64,000 nt of DNA from an uncultured Bacteroidales bacterium. GTDB taxonomy: Bacteria; Bacteroidota; Bacteroidia; Bacteroidales; UBA932. The stretch is taken from positions 55,562 through 119,561 of the forward strand of contig CAKVCK010000009.1 in assembly GCA_934725575.1 (NCBI GenBank), given 5' to 3'. Of this stretch, positions 8,610 to 17,944 are shown piece by piece (position 1 is the stretch's first letter; each line of letters opens with the position of its first letter). Made by a program: the position numbers and the translations under genes. The notes under the pieces are model-generated. The model was not told the origin of the DNA. It did no database searches and worked only from the letters and a program-made list of their open reading frames with translations.

Positions 8610-10112
8610 TTAGTTCACCCGATATTTATACATTACCGAAGCGGGATCCCAGAATATGCCCTCGTAGGACTTCACAAGGGTGTCGTCCGAGAATCTGTAA
8701 ACGTACAGGCTGCCTTTCTTCTCTCCCGATCTGGACGGATTGTAGGTAGCGATGTAGAGCAGATCCTCTCCGTTGTCCCCCTTGTCCTTGCCAAGGAAGT
8801 TGGTGGCGATGTCCCGGATCTGTTCACCGACAGGAAGGGTTATCGCCGGCTTGGAGACCGGAGCGCTGATCAGAGACCAACGGTAAACAGCATTGTCATA
8901 GACATAGTACACATCAGCCGAGTTCTTCGTGCCGACAAACTTGCAGTCACTGTCCATCTTCAAATCACCGGTCGTGAACGTGACGGTGCTTCCCCAAGTC
9001 TTCAAGGCCCCTGAACCTCCGATGCCGTCGGTGTTCTTGATGACATATTCATCAGGATTCGTCTTGCTTCTGAAGAGGACATAGAGGGAATTGGTCTTCG
9101 CGGTCCGCAGAGTGGCCATATTCACAACCTCATAGCCGCTGAGAGTGTAATAGACGGTTCCGGCGGAGGCTGTTCTTCTGACGGCAAGGCTGCCAGAGTT
9201 GCGGAAATACGGCGAGCGGATCGTGGCATCGTTGGCGGTCTTGCGAGAGACTCCTCCGAATATGCCCGTCATCGGCTTGATGTCGATCATATCGGTGTAG
9301 TCACCCATCATCATATCGTAGCGGTAGATGTGCGAGTTCTCACCGAGGATGAACGCCGCGAATCCGGACGATGAGGCCAGCTCGCCGCCGAACGCCTTGA
9401 ACCGTGAACCGGCCGAAAGCATACTTGACTTCTTGAACAGCTGGAATGTCTTGGCCTCCATATGCCACATCGTACCGTTCTCGTCATCGGTGGCTATCAG
9501 AAGGCCGGAGTAGTCCACTTTCTTGACCGTGGCGTTGGACATAAACAACTCTTTTCCGTTCCGTAGTGTCTGTCCGGGATTGATGGACGAGAACACGTCA
9601 GGGAAAACCTCCTGCTTTCCGGCGGTGGCCTCCTCGGAAGTGAGCGTCTTGATGAACGTCAGGTGACCGTCTCCGGATTCCCCGTTGCTCAGGATGGTGA
9701 CACCTTCGTCATACCCCGAGTTCACGTTCAGTGTGAAGTACTTGTACTGGATGCTTTCCCCGTTGTCGGCCCTGAGCCGAAGGATGAATGTACCCAGTTT
9801 GGTGAAAGTATAGTCGATTGTAGGCGAGGTCGAGACGTTCTCGATCGTCCCCGTCTTGAAGATGTGGTCGGCGACCGTCTTGCCGTCGGCCGGCTGTCCG
9901 TAGGACCATTCGTAGGAGACCTCACGGTCACTCTTGACGGTGAGTCCCTCGTATTTCAGTTCCACGCCAAGGTCGGCGTTGATCGTGTCCGAAGCGACCT
10001 TGAACTCGATCGGCGCAAGGTCAACTGTGTCTCCCTCGTCGATCTTCCAGCAGGAGGACACGGCCACGGAGAGCAGAGCCGCCGCTGACAAAAATTGGAA
10101 TATTCTTTTCAT
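8610..10112 (-). CDS. PKD-like family lipoprotein
   Basis: 500 residues. The lipoprotein signal MKRIFQFLSAAALLSVAVSSC ends at Cys21. The N-terminal part (about 35-130) looks like an immunoglobulin/PKD-like fold (YEWSYGQPADG...; FTKLGTFILRLRADNG); the remainder is beta-rich and propeller-like. PKD-like lipoproteins of this type regularly accompany SusC/SusD and DUF4843 genes in Bacteroidota, where they are thought to be surface binding components. It lies 15 bp after the DUF4843 gene. The ligand is unknown. Confidence 0.75.
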   Translation of the reverse strand: MKRIFQFLSAAALLSVAVSSCWKIDEGDTVDLAPIEFKVASDTINADLGVELKYEGLTVKSDREVSYEWSYGQPADGKTVADHIFKTGTIENVSTSPTIDYTFTKLGTFILRLRADNGESIQYKYFTLNVNSGYDEGVTILSNGESGDGHLTFIKTLTSEEATAGKQEVFPDVFSSINPGQTLRNGKELFMSNATVKKVDYSGLLIATDDENGTMWHMEAKTFQLFKKSSMLSAGSRFKAFGGELASSSGFAAFILGENSHIYRYDMMMGDYTDMIDIKPMTGIFGGVSRKTANDATIRSPYFRNSGSLAVRRTASAGTVYYTLSGYEVVNMATLRTAKTNSLYVLFRSKTNPDEYVIKNTDGIGGSGALKTWGSTVTFTTGDLKMDSDCKFVGTKNSADVYYVYDNAVYRWSLISAPVSKPAITLPVGEQIRDIATNFLGKDKGDNGEDLLYIATYNPSRSGEKKGSLYVYRFSDDTLVKSYEGIFWDPASVMYKYRVN

Positions 10113-10127
10113 TTCTTTATTCTCCGA

Positions 10128-11060
10128 TTAATTGAGGAAACCATATCTGCCGCTGCGCGGGTCACCCCAGCCGATGCGGTTGTTGATGTTGACCTTGTCG
10201 CTGCCCATAACCTCGAAGTTAGGGTCGTCAGGATGCTCGGCATAGTACTTCTCGTAATATTCGTATAGAGGGCAGAACACCGAGCCCGCCCAGGCTGACA
10301 TATAGGTCTGACGCCAGAATTTCAGCATATTGTTGTTGTCTGAGCTCGGCTCCGCGTCGAGGTTCTCACCGTAGTGTGCGACACAATATTCATAGAAGAC
10401 AGGGTTGGTCTCGGCGGTCTTGTGGAAGAGGTCGAGGAGCATCCTGAACTTCGCCGGATAGAAGTTGCCGAGGTCATAGTCCCAGCCCGGATCGGCCTTG
10501 GCGGTCGGTTTCCACCAGGACGGGCAGGCTGGGTCACCGTCGTTGACATAGACCTGGAAATCAGGTGTCTTGATGCTTTGCGAGCTTGAGCTGTCAGCTG
10601 GAAGAGGCTCGAAATTCTCGAACGGGACAAGTCTCAGGTGGACACGCACATAGCCCCCCTCCTTCATCTCCGGCTGACGTTTAAGTCTCACGGAGACTTT
10701 TGTGGAAGTCGCTCCGGCGGGAAGCACACAGTCCCCCACCTCGAAATCAACGCCTTCCCTGGCGGAGATCACCGGATAGGTGATGCCGCCGAAGACTATC
10801 GTGTCGCCCTCCTCACTCGGGACGCTCTCCAGCTTGAAAGGCCTGTCCTGGTCCGAGACAGTTCCCATAATATAGACAGGAGCCTCAACGTCAATCTCAT
10901 CGTCTGCCAGAAGGGCGAAAGACTTGATCAGAACCTGCTGCCGATCCTGAAAATAGATGTGGTCATTCTGGTCGGTGTCGTACATTATCCACGTTCCGTT
11001 GCAGGAAGTGAGGAAAAGCAGAGACGCGATGACCGGATATATTATATTCTTCATATTCAT
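10128..11060 (-). CDS. DUF4843 domain lipoprotein
   Basis: 310 residues. The signal peptide with lipobox Cys in FLTSCNG gives a lipoprotein. The segment HIYFQDRQQVLIKSFALLADDEIDVEAPVYIMG and the C-terminal region resemble the DUF4843 family, found almost only beside SusC/SusD pairs. The ATG at 11060 directly abuts the SusD stop codon, so translation is coupled. Likely a surface accessory protein for the same ligand. A second in-frame Met two codons later is equally possible. Confidence 0.75.
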   Translation of the reverse strand: MNMKNIIYPVIASLLFLTSCNGTWIMYDTDQNDHIYFQDRQQVLIKSFALLADDEIDVEAPVYIMGTVSDQDRPFKLESVPSEEGDTIVFGGITYPVISAREGVDFEVGDCVLPAGATSTKVSVRLKRQPEMKEGGYVRVHLRLVPFENFEPLPADSSSSQSIKTPDFQVYVNDGDPACPSWWKPTAKADPGWDYDLGNFYPAKFRMLLDLFHKTAETNPVFYEYCVAHYGENLDAEPSSDNNNMLKFWRQTYMSAWAGSVFCPLYEYYEKYYAEHPDDPNFEVMGSDKVNINNRIGWGDPRSGRYGFLN

Positions 11061-12485
11061 TTAGTTATTAATATTTTTCCTCGCCTCCAGTTCCTCGTCC
11101 GGAACAGTCAGCGTGTAGGTGGACGCAAGGTCGCCGTGGAGGGTCTTGCCGGACACGGTCGTGATGTCCTTCTTCTCCTTCTTCATATCCATCCAGGTAA
11201 GCCCCTCGCAGTAGAATTCCCTGTGGCGTTCCTCGAAGAGCAGGTCACGGGTCAGCGCGGTGCCGCTCTCCTCGAAAGTCTCGCGACCCCTTGACTTCAG
11301 AACCTCGTCGAAATACTTCACCGCCTTCGCCGGATCCTTGTCGATGTTGGCCTCGGCGACAATGTAGTACATCTCAGGAAGTCTAAGAATATCATAGCCA
11401 AGGATCGACTTCCCGCTGTAGGAGTTGTCCTCCGAGATGAAGCAGTTGTTCACAAGCTTGCGGCACAATGAATATGAGACATCGAACCAGGCCGAAAGCC
11501 TGTTGTCGGTCGACGCTCCGCTGTCCTTCTCGTAGATAGAGGCGTAGCCAGGCGCCAGGACAAGGGCGGAAGAAGCTCCTGTACCGTTGATGTTCAGCTT
11601 CTTCATCATCGCGCTCTCATCGTTGATGTAGAGTCCGAAGATCGTCTCGTTCAGGTCAAAGGTCCCGTTGTCCGGCTGCACGAACGCGCTGGTCGGACGG
11701 AAAGAGAACTTGCCGCTGGAGATCACCTTCTGGGCGTAAACCTCTGCGTTGTCCATATCGTTCATACTCCAATACACCCTCGCCATCAAGGCCTGAACAG
11801 CGTAAAGGTTGATGTGGGCGATCCTCGCATCCGTGAAAGCCAATGCCGCGTTGCTTCTCTCGGCAGGGACAAGGGTCTCATCCTCAGCGAGATATTCCTC
11901 AGCCCTCTTCAGGTCTTCAAGAATATTCCGGCACACCTCATCGTAGGAAAGGAGCGGCGAGATGTCGAACGAATATTTCGTCACGTAAGGGATGGTGGTC
12001 TTCTTCTCGCTGTCGGAAGCCCAGTACGGAGGACCGAACAACTTGAGAACCTCGTAGTGCACGAAAGCCCTAAAAGCCAACGCCTCACCGAGATAGAGGC
12101 GGGAATGCTTGTAGGTGTCGATGTCGTCCTCGGCATGCTCCACAATGTTGTTGATGTGGTTGATGGCCTCATAGGCATCCTTCCAGATTTCCTTCTTTGT
12201 GGAAGTCGAGCCGCTGGAGGTCATCTCGCCCTCGGCCAGCTCGGCGTACTTGTAGTCCGAGGTGGTGAAGTTCTGGCTCATAACCTCCGGGAGAATGATC
12301 AGATGCTGACCGTAAAGGTTGCTTCCCGTCAGCTCGCTGTAAACTCCATAGAGAGCGTCCTCATATTCCTCGGCCGTCTCGAACATATTGATTTTCTCGC
12401 CTTTAGGATGGACATCGAGAAACTTGTCACATCCGGTCGCAAGCGCGGCGGCGATTATTGTCGTGAATATTATCTTGCTTTTCAT
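11061..12485 (-). CDS. SusD/RagB family nutrient-binding lipoprotein
   Basis: 474 residues. Lipobox Cys is residue 19 in AAALATGCDKF. The N-terminal FLDVHPKGE and FETAEEYEDALYGVYSEL motifs and the C-terminal YYIVAEANI.. and EERHREFYCEGLTWMDMKKEK segment are typical of RagB/SusD proteins. It caps the SusC barrel in the outer membrane and binds the substrate before transport. It begins 16 bp after the susC stop. Ligand unknown; partner genes (protease, two phosphatases) point away from plain polysaccharides. Confidence 0.93.
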   Translation of the reverse strand: MKSKIIFTTIIAAALATGCDKFLDVHPKGEKINMFETAEEYEDALYGVYSELTGSNLYGQHLIILPEVMSQNFTTSDYKYAELAEGEMTSSGSTSTKKEIWKDAYEAINHINNIVEHAEDDIDTYKHSRLYLGEALAFRAFVHYEVLKLFGPPYWASDSEKKTTIPYVTKYSFDISPLLSYDEVCRNILEDLKRAEEYLAEDETLVPAERSNAALAFTDARIAHINLYAVQALMARVYWSMNDMDNAEVYAQKVISSGKFSFRPTSAFVQPDNGTFDLNETIFGLYINDESAMMKKLNINGTGASSALVLAPGYASIYEKDSGASTDNRLSAWFDVSYSLCRKLVNNCFISEDNSYSGKSILGYDILRLPEMYYIVAEANIDKDPAKAVKYFDEVLKSRGRETFEESGTALTRDLLFEERHREFYCEGLTWMDMKKEKKDITTVSGKTLHGDLASTYTLTVPDEELEARKNINN

Positions 12486-12501
12486 TGTCTTTCCTCCTTG
12501 T

Positions 12502-15500
12502 TTAGAATGTCGGGCGGAAAATCAGGTTGATTCCGCGGCAGTACGGGTAGCTGGTTCCCCTCTCGAACTTGACGGTCGAGATGTGGGCGATGTCTGAAAG
12601 TCCGAAGCCGACAGCCAGTTTGCGGAGGCCGAGCCTCGTGATCGCCTTAGGCGCGAAGTCGTACATAACCTGAATGCTGGAGATGTACAGCTCGTTACGC
12701 TTCTCGACGAACCTCTCCGAGTACATCGAAGTGCTTGTGGACGTGCCGATTCCGAGGAAACGGGTGTGGTCGCCAGGCTGCTTCCAACGATCGGTGAACA
12801 CCCGGCGGTCAACGTTATATTCAGCGTTGATGTTCTCCACCTTGTTCTGGAGCGTCGAATTGTAGTAGTCGGCTCCGAAGGTGTAGGACGTGGCGATGCT
12901 GACAGAAAAGCCCTTGTACCTGACGGTGTTCATCCACGAGCCTTGCAGGATCGGGTTGGTGTTGCCGACAGCGACCCTCTCTTTCTCGTCGTAGTCGTAG
13001 GTGTATTCACCATTCTTCTTTATGAATATCTCCTTTCCGGTCGCCGGGTCGATTCCAGCCGAGCGCATAGCGAATATGTCGTACTGCGAGCCGCCCTCCT
13101 GCAGAAGGATCTTCGGCTTGGAGCTGTCGTAAGGGTTGGTGATGTCATCCTTGATGTCATCGGAGATCTTCTGGATCTTGTCCATCACGTGACCGCCTGT
13201 GAGGGTCATACTCCAGAACAAGTCCTTTGTCCTGATGATCTGGCCTGAAACCGAGAGGTCGAGACCCTTGTTGTTCATCTGGCCGAAGTTCACGTTCATC
13301 GAACTTGTGCCGACAGAAGGCGGAAGGGTCACAGGCATCAGCATATCGTAGGTCGTGTTCGAGTAGAAGTCGAACGACAAGTTGAACCTGTTGTCCAGGA
13401 AGGCCGCCGTGATTCCGAAGTTGTTGTTGAAGGTCCTCTGCCATTTGAGGTCAGGATTGCCCATCTGCTTAGGCAGCGCGCCGATTCCGGAGACATACTG
13501 GTACTTGGAATCGTACTGATAGACTGTACGGGCCTGGTAGTAGTCAAACGAGACGCTGCCGGTGTAACCCATAGAGTACCTGAATGTAAACGTGTTGAGC
13601 CAAGGAAGATTATCCTTGATGAACTTCTCGTTGTGCAGGTGCCAGCCGGCTCCGAACGCCCAGAACGGGGCGAAACTGTTGCGTGAGCCGAACTTGGAAG
13701 AGCCTGAGGCCCTGTAGGATCCGTCCACGAAGTATCTGTTCCAGAGGCTGAAGTTGGCGTTGGCGAACACACCGACTCCCGTGGAGACCTTGTCCGAGCC
13801 GGACGGGTGGCCGGTCGGATAGCTGAGGGCGAACGACAGGTCGGACAGCTCGTCCTTGATGAAGCCTGTGGCGATGAACGAGGCGTTCTGCTTCCTGCTG
13901 TACTGAATATTGCTGCCGGCGCTGATGCGGAACATCGAGCCCTTGGTGTCCAAAGACTTACCGTAGTTGATGACGATCTTGCCGTCGGTCGAGAGGCCGT
14001 TGCCGGTCGCAAGGCTGTAGCGTCCCTTGTCAGCCAACTTGCTGTTCTCGTATTTCGCCATATCCGGAGACTCGTAGGTGTCGGCCTTGCTCCAGGACAG
14101 TCCAAGGTTGGCCTGACCGGTCACATAGAGCTCCTTGGTGATGTTCCATCTTCCAGACAGGGAGTTCGTCCAAGACTGGGTCTGCGACTTGCTGAAACTT
14201 GAGAGCGTGGCCTCGTAAAGCGGGTTGGACACCTTCGTTCCCGATGTACTGAACGGATTGAAAGTGTAGTACTTGTAATATTCCCCGTCCTCATCCTTCA
14301 TCGGAAGGTAAGGGTTCATCCTTGAGTACTGAGCATAGCTTCCGTAAGGGGAATCGATGCTGCGGTTCAGCGAGAAGCTGTTCTTGTAGGACAAGGTCAG
14401 TTTGTTGCGCAGATGGTAGTTCAGGCTGAAGTTCACGCCGAGGTTCCTTCTGTTGTCACCCTTCATAACTCCGTAGGTGTCACCGAAATTGGCGTTCGCG
14501 CGATACTCCAGTTTCTCACCCCTTGAACTCAAGGCGAGGGAGTGCGTGTGGCTGAACGGCACACGGAGCGGGGCGTGGAGCCAGTCCGGATTCACGCCCT
14601 TGCGCACAAGCTGGAGCTTGTAGTCGTAGGCCTCGTCCATCGAGCCGTCCGCCGCGTCATATTTTCCGGCAAGTCTCTCGACCTCAAGCTTCTCGGCAGG
14701 GCTGCAAAGGTTGAACGAGCTGAGGTCCGGCACGCTGAAACGCGGCACGAAATTGTAGCTCAACCTAAGTTTTCCCTCCTCGGAGCGCTTCCTTTCTACG
14801 ACAATGACACCGTTGGCGCCTTTCTCACCGTAAAGGATAGTCGCGGAGGCATCCTTGAGCACATCAATTCGCTCGATGTCGAACATATCCAGATCGTAGA
14901 GTTCCTGAATGCTGATCTCGACTCCGTCCAGCACGATGAGAGGGTTGTTGACACCCTCCTCGCTCTCGTTGGTTATGAGCGTGTTGGCACCACGGATGAG
15001 GATCGAAGGAACGGCGTTCGGGTTGGATCCCGCGACGTTGTTCTCAACCAGCACCATACCCGGAGTCAGAGACGCGAGGCTCTGCATCAGGTTGGTCGAT
15101 GACACAGCGACCAATTGGTCGCCGCTGATCATGGTGGCCGAGCCCGTGAAGGTCTCCTTCGTCTGCGTGTAGAAGCCGTTGACCACCACAGCGTCAAGGC
15201 TGGAGGTCTTCAACTGCACGTTCAGCCTTGTCGAGGTGCTGACATTGTACTCCTTCGACTCTGTTCCGATGAATGAATATATCAGGACATCCTGTTTGCC
15301 AGGGCTGCGCTGAAATGTCAAAGAATAGTTTCCGTCCACATCCGCGGAGGTTCCGATGGATGTCCCTTTCACGAGCACATTGGCTCCGGGGAGAGGCTCG
15401 TCGTGGTCATCCGTGATTCGTCCCTTGATCGTGATCCTTGGGTTGCTCGGAGCCCCGGACGACGCATTCTTGCCCTGATTGGTCTGGGCGGAAGCGATGT

Positions 15501-15594
15501 CCCCGAAGCCGACAACCGACAGCAGGGTGCACAAGGAAAGAATCAGAAACCTAAGGCCGACCGCCTTCATTGTCTTTTCTGATCCCATAAGCAT
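12502..15594 (-). CDS. SusC/RagA family TonB-linked outer membrane transporter
   Basis: Up to 1030 residues. Signal peptide begins at MKAVGLRF (ATG at 15570); upstream ATGs at 15588 and 15594 are in frame, so the exact start is uncertain. There is no STN domain: the mature protein begins with a carboxypeptidase-regulatory-like domain (ITIKGRITDDHDEPLPGANV), then the plug domain (VSSTNLMQSLASLTPGMVL) and a 22-strand-type barrel. Absence of STN means no direct signalling to an anti-sigma factor. First gene of a seven-gene leftward operon; promoter at 15635-15665. Confidence 0.94.
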   Translation of the reverse strand: MLMGSEKTMKAVGLRFLILSLCTLLSVVGFGDIASAQTNQGKNASSGAPSNPRITIKGRITDDHDEPLPGANVLVKGTSIGTSADVDGNYSLTFQRSPGKQDVLIYSFIGTESKEYNVSTSTRLNVQLKTSSLDAVVVNGFYTQTKETFTGSATMISGDQLVAVSSTNLMQSLASLTPGMVLVENNVAGSNPNAVPSILIRGANTLITNESEEGVNNPLIVLDGVEISIQELYDLDMFDIERIDVLKDASATILYGEKGANGVIVVERKRSEEGKLRLSYNFVPRFSVPDLSSFNLCSPAEKLEVERLAGKYDAADGSMDEAYDYKLQLVRKGVNPDWLHAPLRVPFSHTHSLALSSRGEKLEYRANANFGDTYGVMKGDNRRNLGVNFSLNYHLRNKLTLSYKNSFSLNRSIDSPYGSYAQYSRMNPYLPMKDEDGEYYKYYTFNPFSTSGTKVSNPLYEATLSSFSKSQTQSWTNSLSGRWNITKELYVTGQANLGLSWSKADTYESPDMAKYENSKLADKGRYSLATGNGLSTDGKIVINYGKSLDTKGSMFRISAGSNIQYSRKQNASFIATGFIKDELSDLSFALSYPTGHPSGSDKVSTGVGVFANANFSLWNRYFVDGSYRASGSSKFGSRNSFAPFWAFGAGWHLHNEKFIKDNLPWLNTFTFRYSMGYTGSVSFDYYQARTVYQYDSKYQYVSGIGALPKQMGNPDLKWQRTFNNNFGITAAFLDNRFNLSFDFYSNTTYDMLMPVTLPPSVGTSSMNVNFGQMNNKGLDLSVSGQIIRTKDLFWSMTLTGGHVMDKIQKISDDIKDDITNPYDSSKPKILLQEGGSQYDIFAMRSAGIDPATGKEIFIKKNGEYTYDYDEKERVAVGNTNPILQGSWMNTVRYKGFSVSIATSYTFGADYYNSTLQNKVENINAEYNVDRRVFTDRWKQPGDHTRFLGIGTSTSTSMYSERFVEKRNELYISSIQVMYDFAPKAITRLGLRKLAVGFGLSDIAHISTVKFERGTSYPYCRGINLIFRPTF

Positions 15595-15634
15595 TGAATG
15601 ATTGAATAAATATTTGTTAAACTTCGTTTTGATG

Positions 15635-15665
15635 CAAAGTTATGCAAATATTTATTCGGATGCAA
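15635..15665 (-). promoter_or_regulatory. Promoter of the SusC operon (TTG-N20-TAACTTTG)
   Basis: On the minus strand TTG (15665-15663) is followed after 20 nt by TAACTTTG (15642-15635), matching the Bacteroidota housekeeping promoter. The start codon lies 40-65 bp downstream. Confidence 0.7.
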
Positions 15666-15764
15666 TCGCTTCCGCATCCCTATTTGTTGGTATCAGAGAG
15701 AAATAACAGGGACGGAATCTTAATTATATCTTGGGATAATGGTCACTTCGACAGAATGATGCGC

Positions 15765-16649
15765 CTACTTTCCGTAACGGGAGAGTATCGGATCGTAAGC
15801 GTCGATGCGACGGTCACGGAGGAACGGCCACCCTCTGCGGACATATTCAGTGCGGTCGATGTCGATGTCAACCACCTTCACCCCTTCCTCATCAGTGCCG
15901 AACTGTGCGAGGATCTCCCCCTGCGGCCCAGTGGCGAATGAATATCCCCAGAAATCCAGACCGATGGTGTTGCCGGAAGGGTCATCCTCGTGGCCGACAC
16001 GGTTCACGGTGACGACCGGAAGACCGTTGGCAACCGAATGTCCCCTCTGGACAAGCTGCCAGGCCTGCCTCTGGGTCTGCTGCTCCTCCTTGGAATCAGT
16101 TCCTACGCCACCGATCGCCGTAGGGTAAATCAGCAACTGTGCCCCGTTCAGAGCCATAAGCCTCGCCGCCTCAGGGTACCATTGATCCCAACATACCAGC
16201 ACGCCAAGCGAGCCAACCGAAGTCTCGATCGGTTTGAAACCCAGATCCCCCGGCGTGAAATAGAACTTCTCGTAGAAGCAAGGATCATCAGGAATATGCA
16301 TCTTGCGATACTTGCCGGCGATGCTGCCGTCCTTCTCGATCACGACCGCCGTGTTGTGGTAAAGTCCAGGAGCCCGCTTCTCGAAAAGCGAGAGGACAAG
16401 CACGATTCCGAGCCTCTTGGCAAGGTCGCCGAAATATTCAGTGGAAGGTCCCGGGATCGTCTCCGCAAGGTCGCAGAGCGATGCATCCTCAGTCTGGCAG
16501 AAGTACACAGAATTGTGAAGTTCCTGGAGCACAACAAGTTTGGCACCCTTTGCGGCGCATTCACAGATATTCTCAGTCAATTTAGCGATGTTCGCCTTTA
16601 TGTCCGTTGTACAGCTCTGCTGCACCATTCCCACTTTCAAGATATTCAT
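15765..16649 (-). CDS. aguB: N-carbamoylputrescine amidase (carbon-nitrogen hydrolase)
   Basis: 294 residues from the ATG at 16649; an in-frame ATG at 16679 would add ten residues. The nitrilase-superfamily triad is visible: Glu43 (LQELHN), Lys in KYRKMHIPDDP, and Cys in VLVCWDQWYPEAARL. The motifs YFCQTED and FYFTPGD are characteristic of AguB, which converts N-carbamoylputrescine to putrescine, CO2 and ammonia in polyamine synthesis from agmatine. Cytoplasmic. No agmatine deiminase gene is adjacent; the neighbours are unrelated, and it has its own promoter at 16699-16706. Confidence 0.87.
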   Translation of the reverse strand: MNILKVGMVQQSCTTDIKANIAKLTENICECAAKGAKLVVLQELHNSVYFCQTEDASLCDLAETIPGPSTEYFGDLAKRLGIVLVLSLFEKRAPGLYHNTAVVIEKDGSIAGKYRKMHIPDDPCFYEKFYFTPGDLGFKPIETSVGSLGVLVCWDQWYPEAARLMALNGAQLLIYPTAIGGVGTDSKEEQQTQRQAWQLVQRGHSVANGLPVVTVNRVGHEDDPSGNTIGLDFWGYSFATGPQGEILAQFGTDEEGVKVVDIDIDRTEYVRRGWPFLRDRRIDAYDPILSRYGK

Positions 16650-16698
16650 AATGACATTCCTGTTATATTCCTTAGGCAACGGCCAAGGATTCCGGGCG

Positions 16699-16706
16699 CA
16701 AATTTA
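16699..16706 (-). promoter_or_regulatory. -7 element (TAAATTTG) of aguB
   Basis: The minus strand reads TAAATTTG 50 bp upstream of the ATG at 16649 and just outside the AraC-type gene. Confidence 0.5.
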
Positions 16707-16721
16707 GCAAAAAATAGCGGG

Positions 16722-17846
16722 TTATCGCGTCTTTTCCTGATACTCGGTAGGGGTCATTCCCACAACCTTTTTGAAATGATGGTAGAAATTCTGGGAAGTT
16801 CCGAAGCCGAGCTTTGTGGCAAGCACGTTCATCGACACCCCAGGGGTCGTCTCTATCAGGCGTTTTGCCTCCTCAATCCTAAGATTCGCCCTCCAGACAC
16901 GGAAATCCGTCAGCATAATGTTCTGGAAATACCAGCGGAAAAAGCGAAGGTCCGTTCCGCTCTGGGCGATGAGCCAGTTCCGGTCGTGCTCAGGATCAAG
17001 ATAATCCTTCGAGGCGACATATTCATCAAGGACCTTGGCAAGCCTTTCCTTATGCTCATTGCTGTATTCAGCGATATCTTCCGGGAAATCAGTATCCCGC
17101 GAAATGACATCCAGCGGACTTCCATTTTTCACCTCCACCGTGGGTACTGAGACAGCGGGAAGATAGTAGTTCAGCTTCGTGACATAGTTGATGAAACGGC
17201 TGGCGAACCAGACATAGAACGCTATGTAGCAGCACATAAAGACATTGTACGCCTGAGCCGGCACAACCAACGACAGCATAGCCGTGATTCCGACCGACAA
17301 AGCCGCATAGAAACTGTTCCGTGCCCAGAGCAGATGCTGCTTGCGGTCATCGTCATAATAATCGGTGACCTGCTCGATGTAACGCTTGTAGCACAGCTTG
17401 AACATCAACGTGTAATACGCCAGCTGGAGGATCACCACGGCGACCACGATGCACGTGATGTACGGGGATCCATCGGTCAGCGAATCCGCAACAAGGTATC
17501 CAGCCGTGCCTATCGAGACGGCCGCGACATTGGCCAGAAGCCTCTTTTTCGTGATGAAAAGCGGCTGGATCATCGCGATGAGCGTGAACGTGAAAAGAAG
17601 AGACTGGATGGAGGCCGAGACTATCGTGGCCGCCGTCTTGTCCCCCGCGTCATTCGCTCCGGACATATTCAGCCAATCCGGGACAGACAGGATAAAATAG
17701 CTTGCGGCCAGAATCAACCTCGCCATCCGGATCTTCCGGCTGTCCTCGTTGGATTCAATGCGCACAAGGCACAGCACTATCCCAAGTGTCGTGACGGCCA
17801 CTCCTGAAACAAATGACAGGAATATGTACGGTTCATCCAGCAGCAA
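16722..17846 (-). CDS. Membrane-anchored AraC family transcriptional regulator
   Basis: 374 residues. Seven hydrophobic helices span about residues 8-225. A linker (about 230-270) leads to a C-terminal AraC-type double helix-turn-helix, ending ETTPGVSMNVLATKLGFGTSQNFYHHFKKVVGMTPTEY, which is the second HTH plus the conserved AraC signature. This architecture is a one-component system in which the membrane part senses a signal and the cytoplasmic domain binds DNA. It is monocistronic with a TATATTTG box at 17873-17880; GH31 upstream (same strand) or aguB downstream are possible but unproven targets. Confidence 0.85.
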   Translation of the reverse strand: MLLDEPYIFLSFVSGVAVTTLGIVLCLVRIESNEDSRKIRMARLILAASYFILSVPDWLNMSGANDAGDKTAATIVSASIQSLLFTFTLIAMIQPLFITKKRLLANVAAVSIGTAGYLVADSLTDGSPYITCIVVAVVILQLAYYTLMFKLCYKRYIEQVTDYYDDDRKQHLLWARNSFYAALSVGITAMLSLVVPAQAYNVFMCCYIAFYVWFASRFINYVTKLNYYLPAVSVPTVEVKNGSPLDVISRDTDFPEDIAEYSNEHKERLAKVLDEYVASKDYLDPEHDRNWLIAQSGTDLRFFRWYFQNIMLTDFRVWRANLRIEEAKRLIETTPGVSMNVLATKLGFGTSQNFYHHFKKVVGMTPTEYQEKTR

Positions 17847-17872
17847 GTTAAGACTATCTGTGTAAAAGCCCG

Positions 17873-17880
17873 CAAATATA
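17873..17880 (-). promoter_or_regulatory. -7 element (TATATTTG) of the AraC-type gene
   Basis: Exact TAnnTTTG match on the minus strand, 27 bp before the start codon. Confidence 0.5.
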
Positions 17881-17944
17881 GCAAAAACATTCCGATGTGC
17901 CGAAATAAATCCACAGTCGGGACATCGGCAAACAGCGACGCCGG

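Noticed and set aside
15990..17150. 386-codon open frame on the plus strand
   Set aside because: Antisense to aguB and the AraC-type gene, which both have complete family motifs; long antisense frames are common in this GC-rich codon usage.
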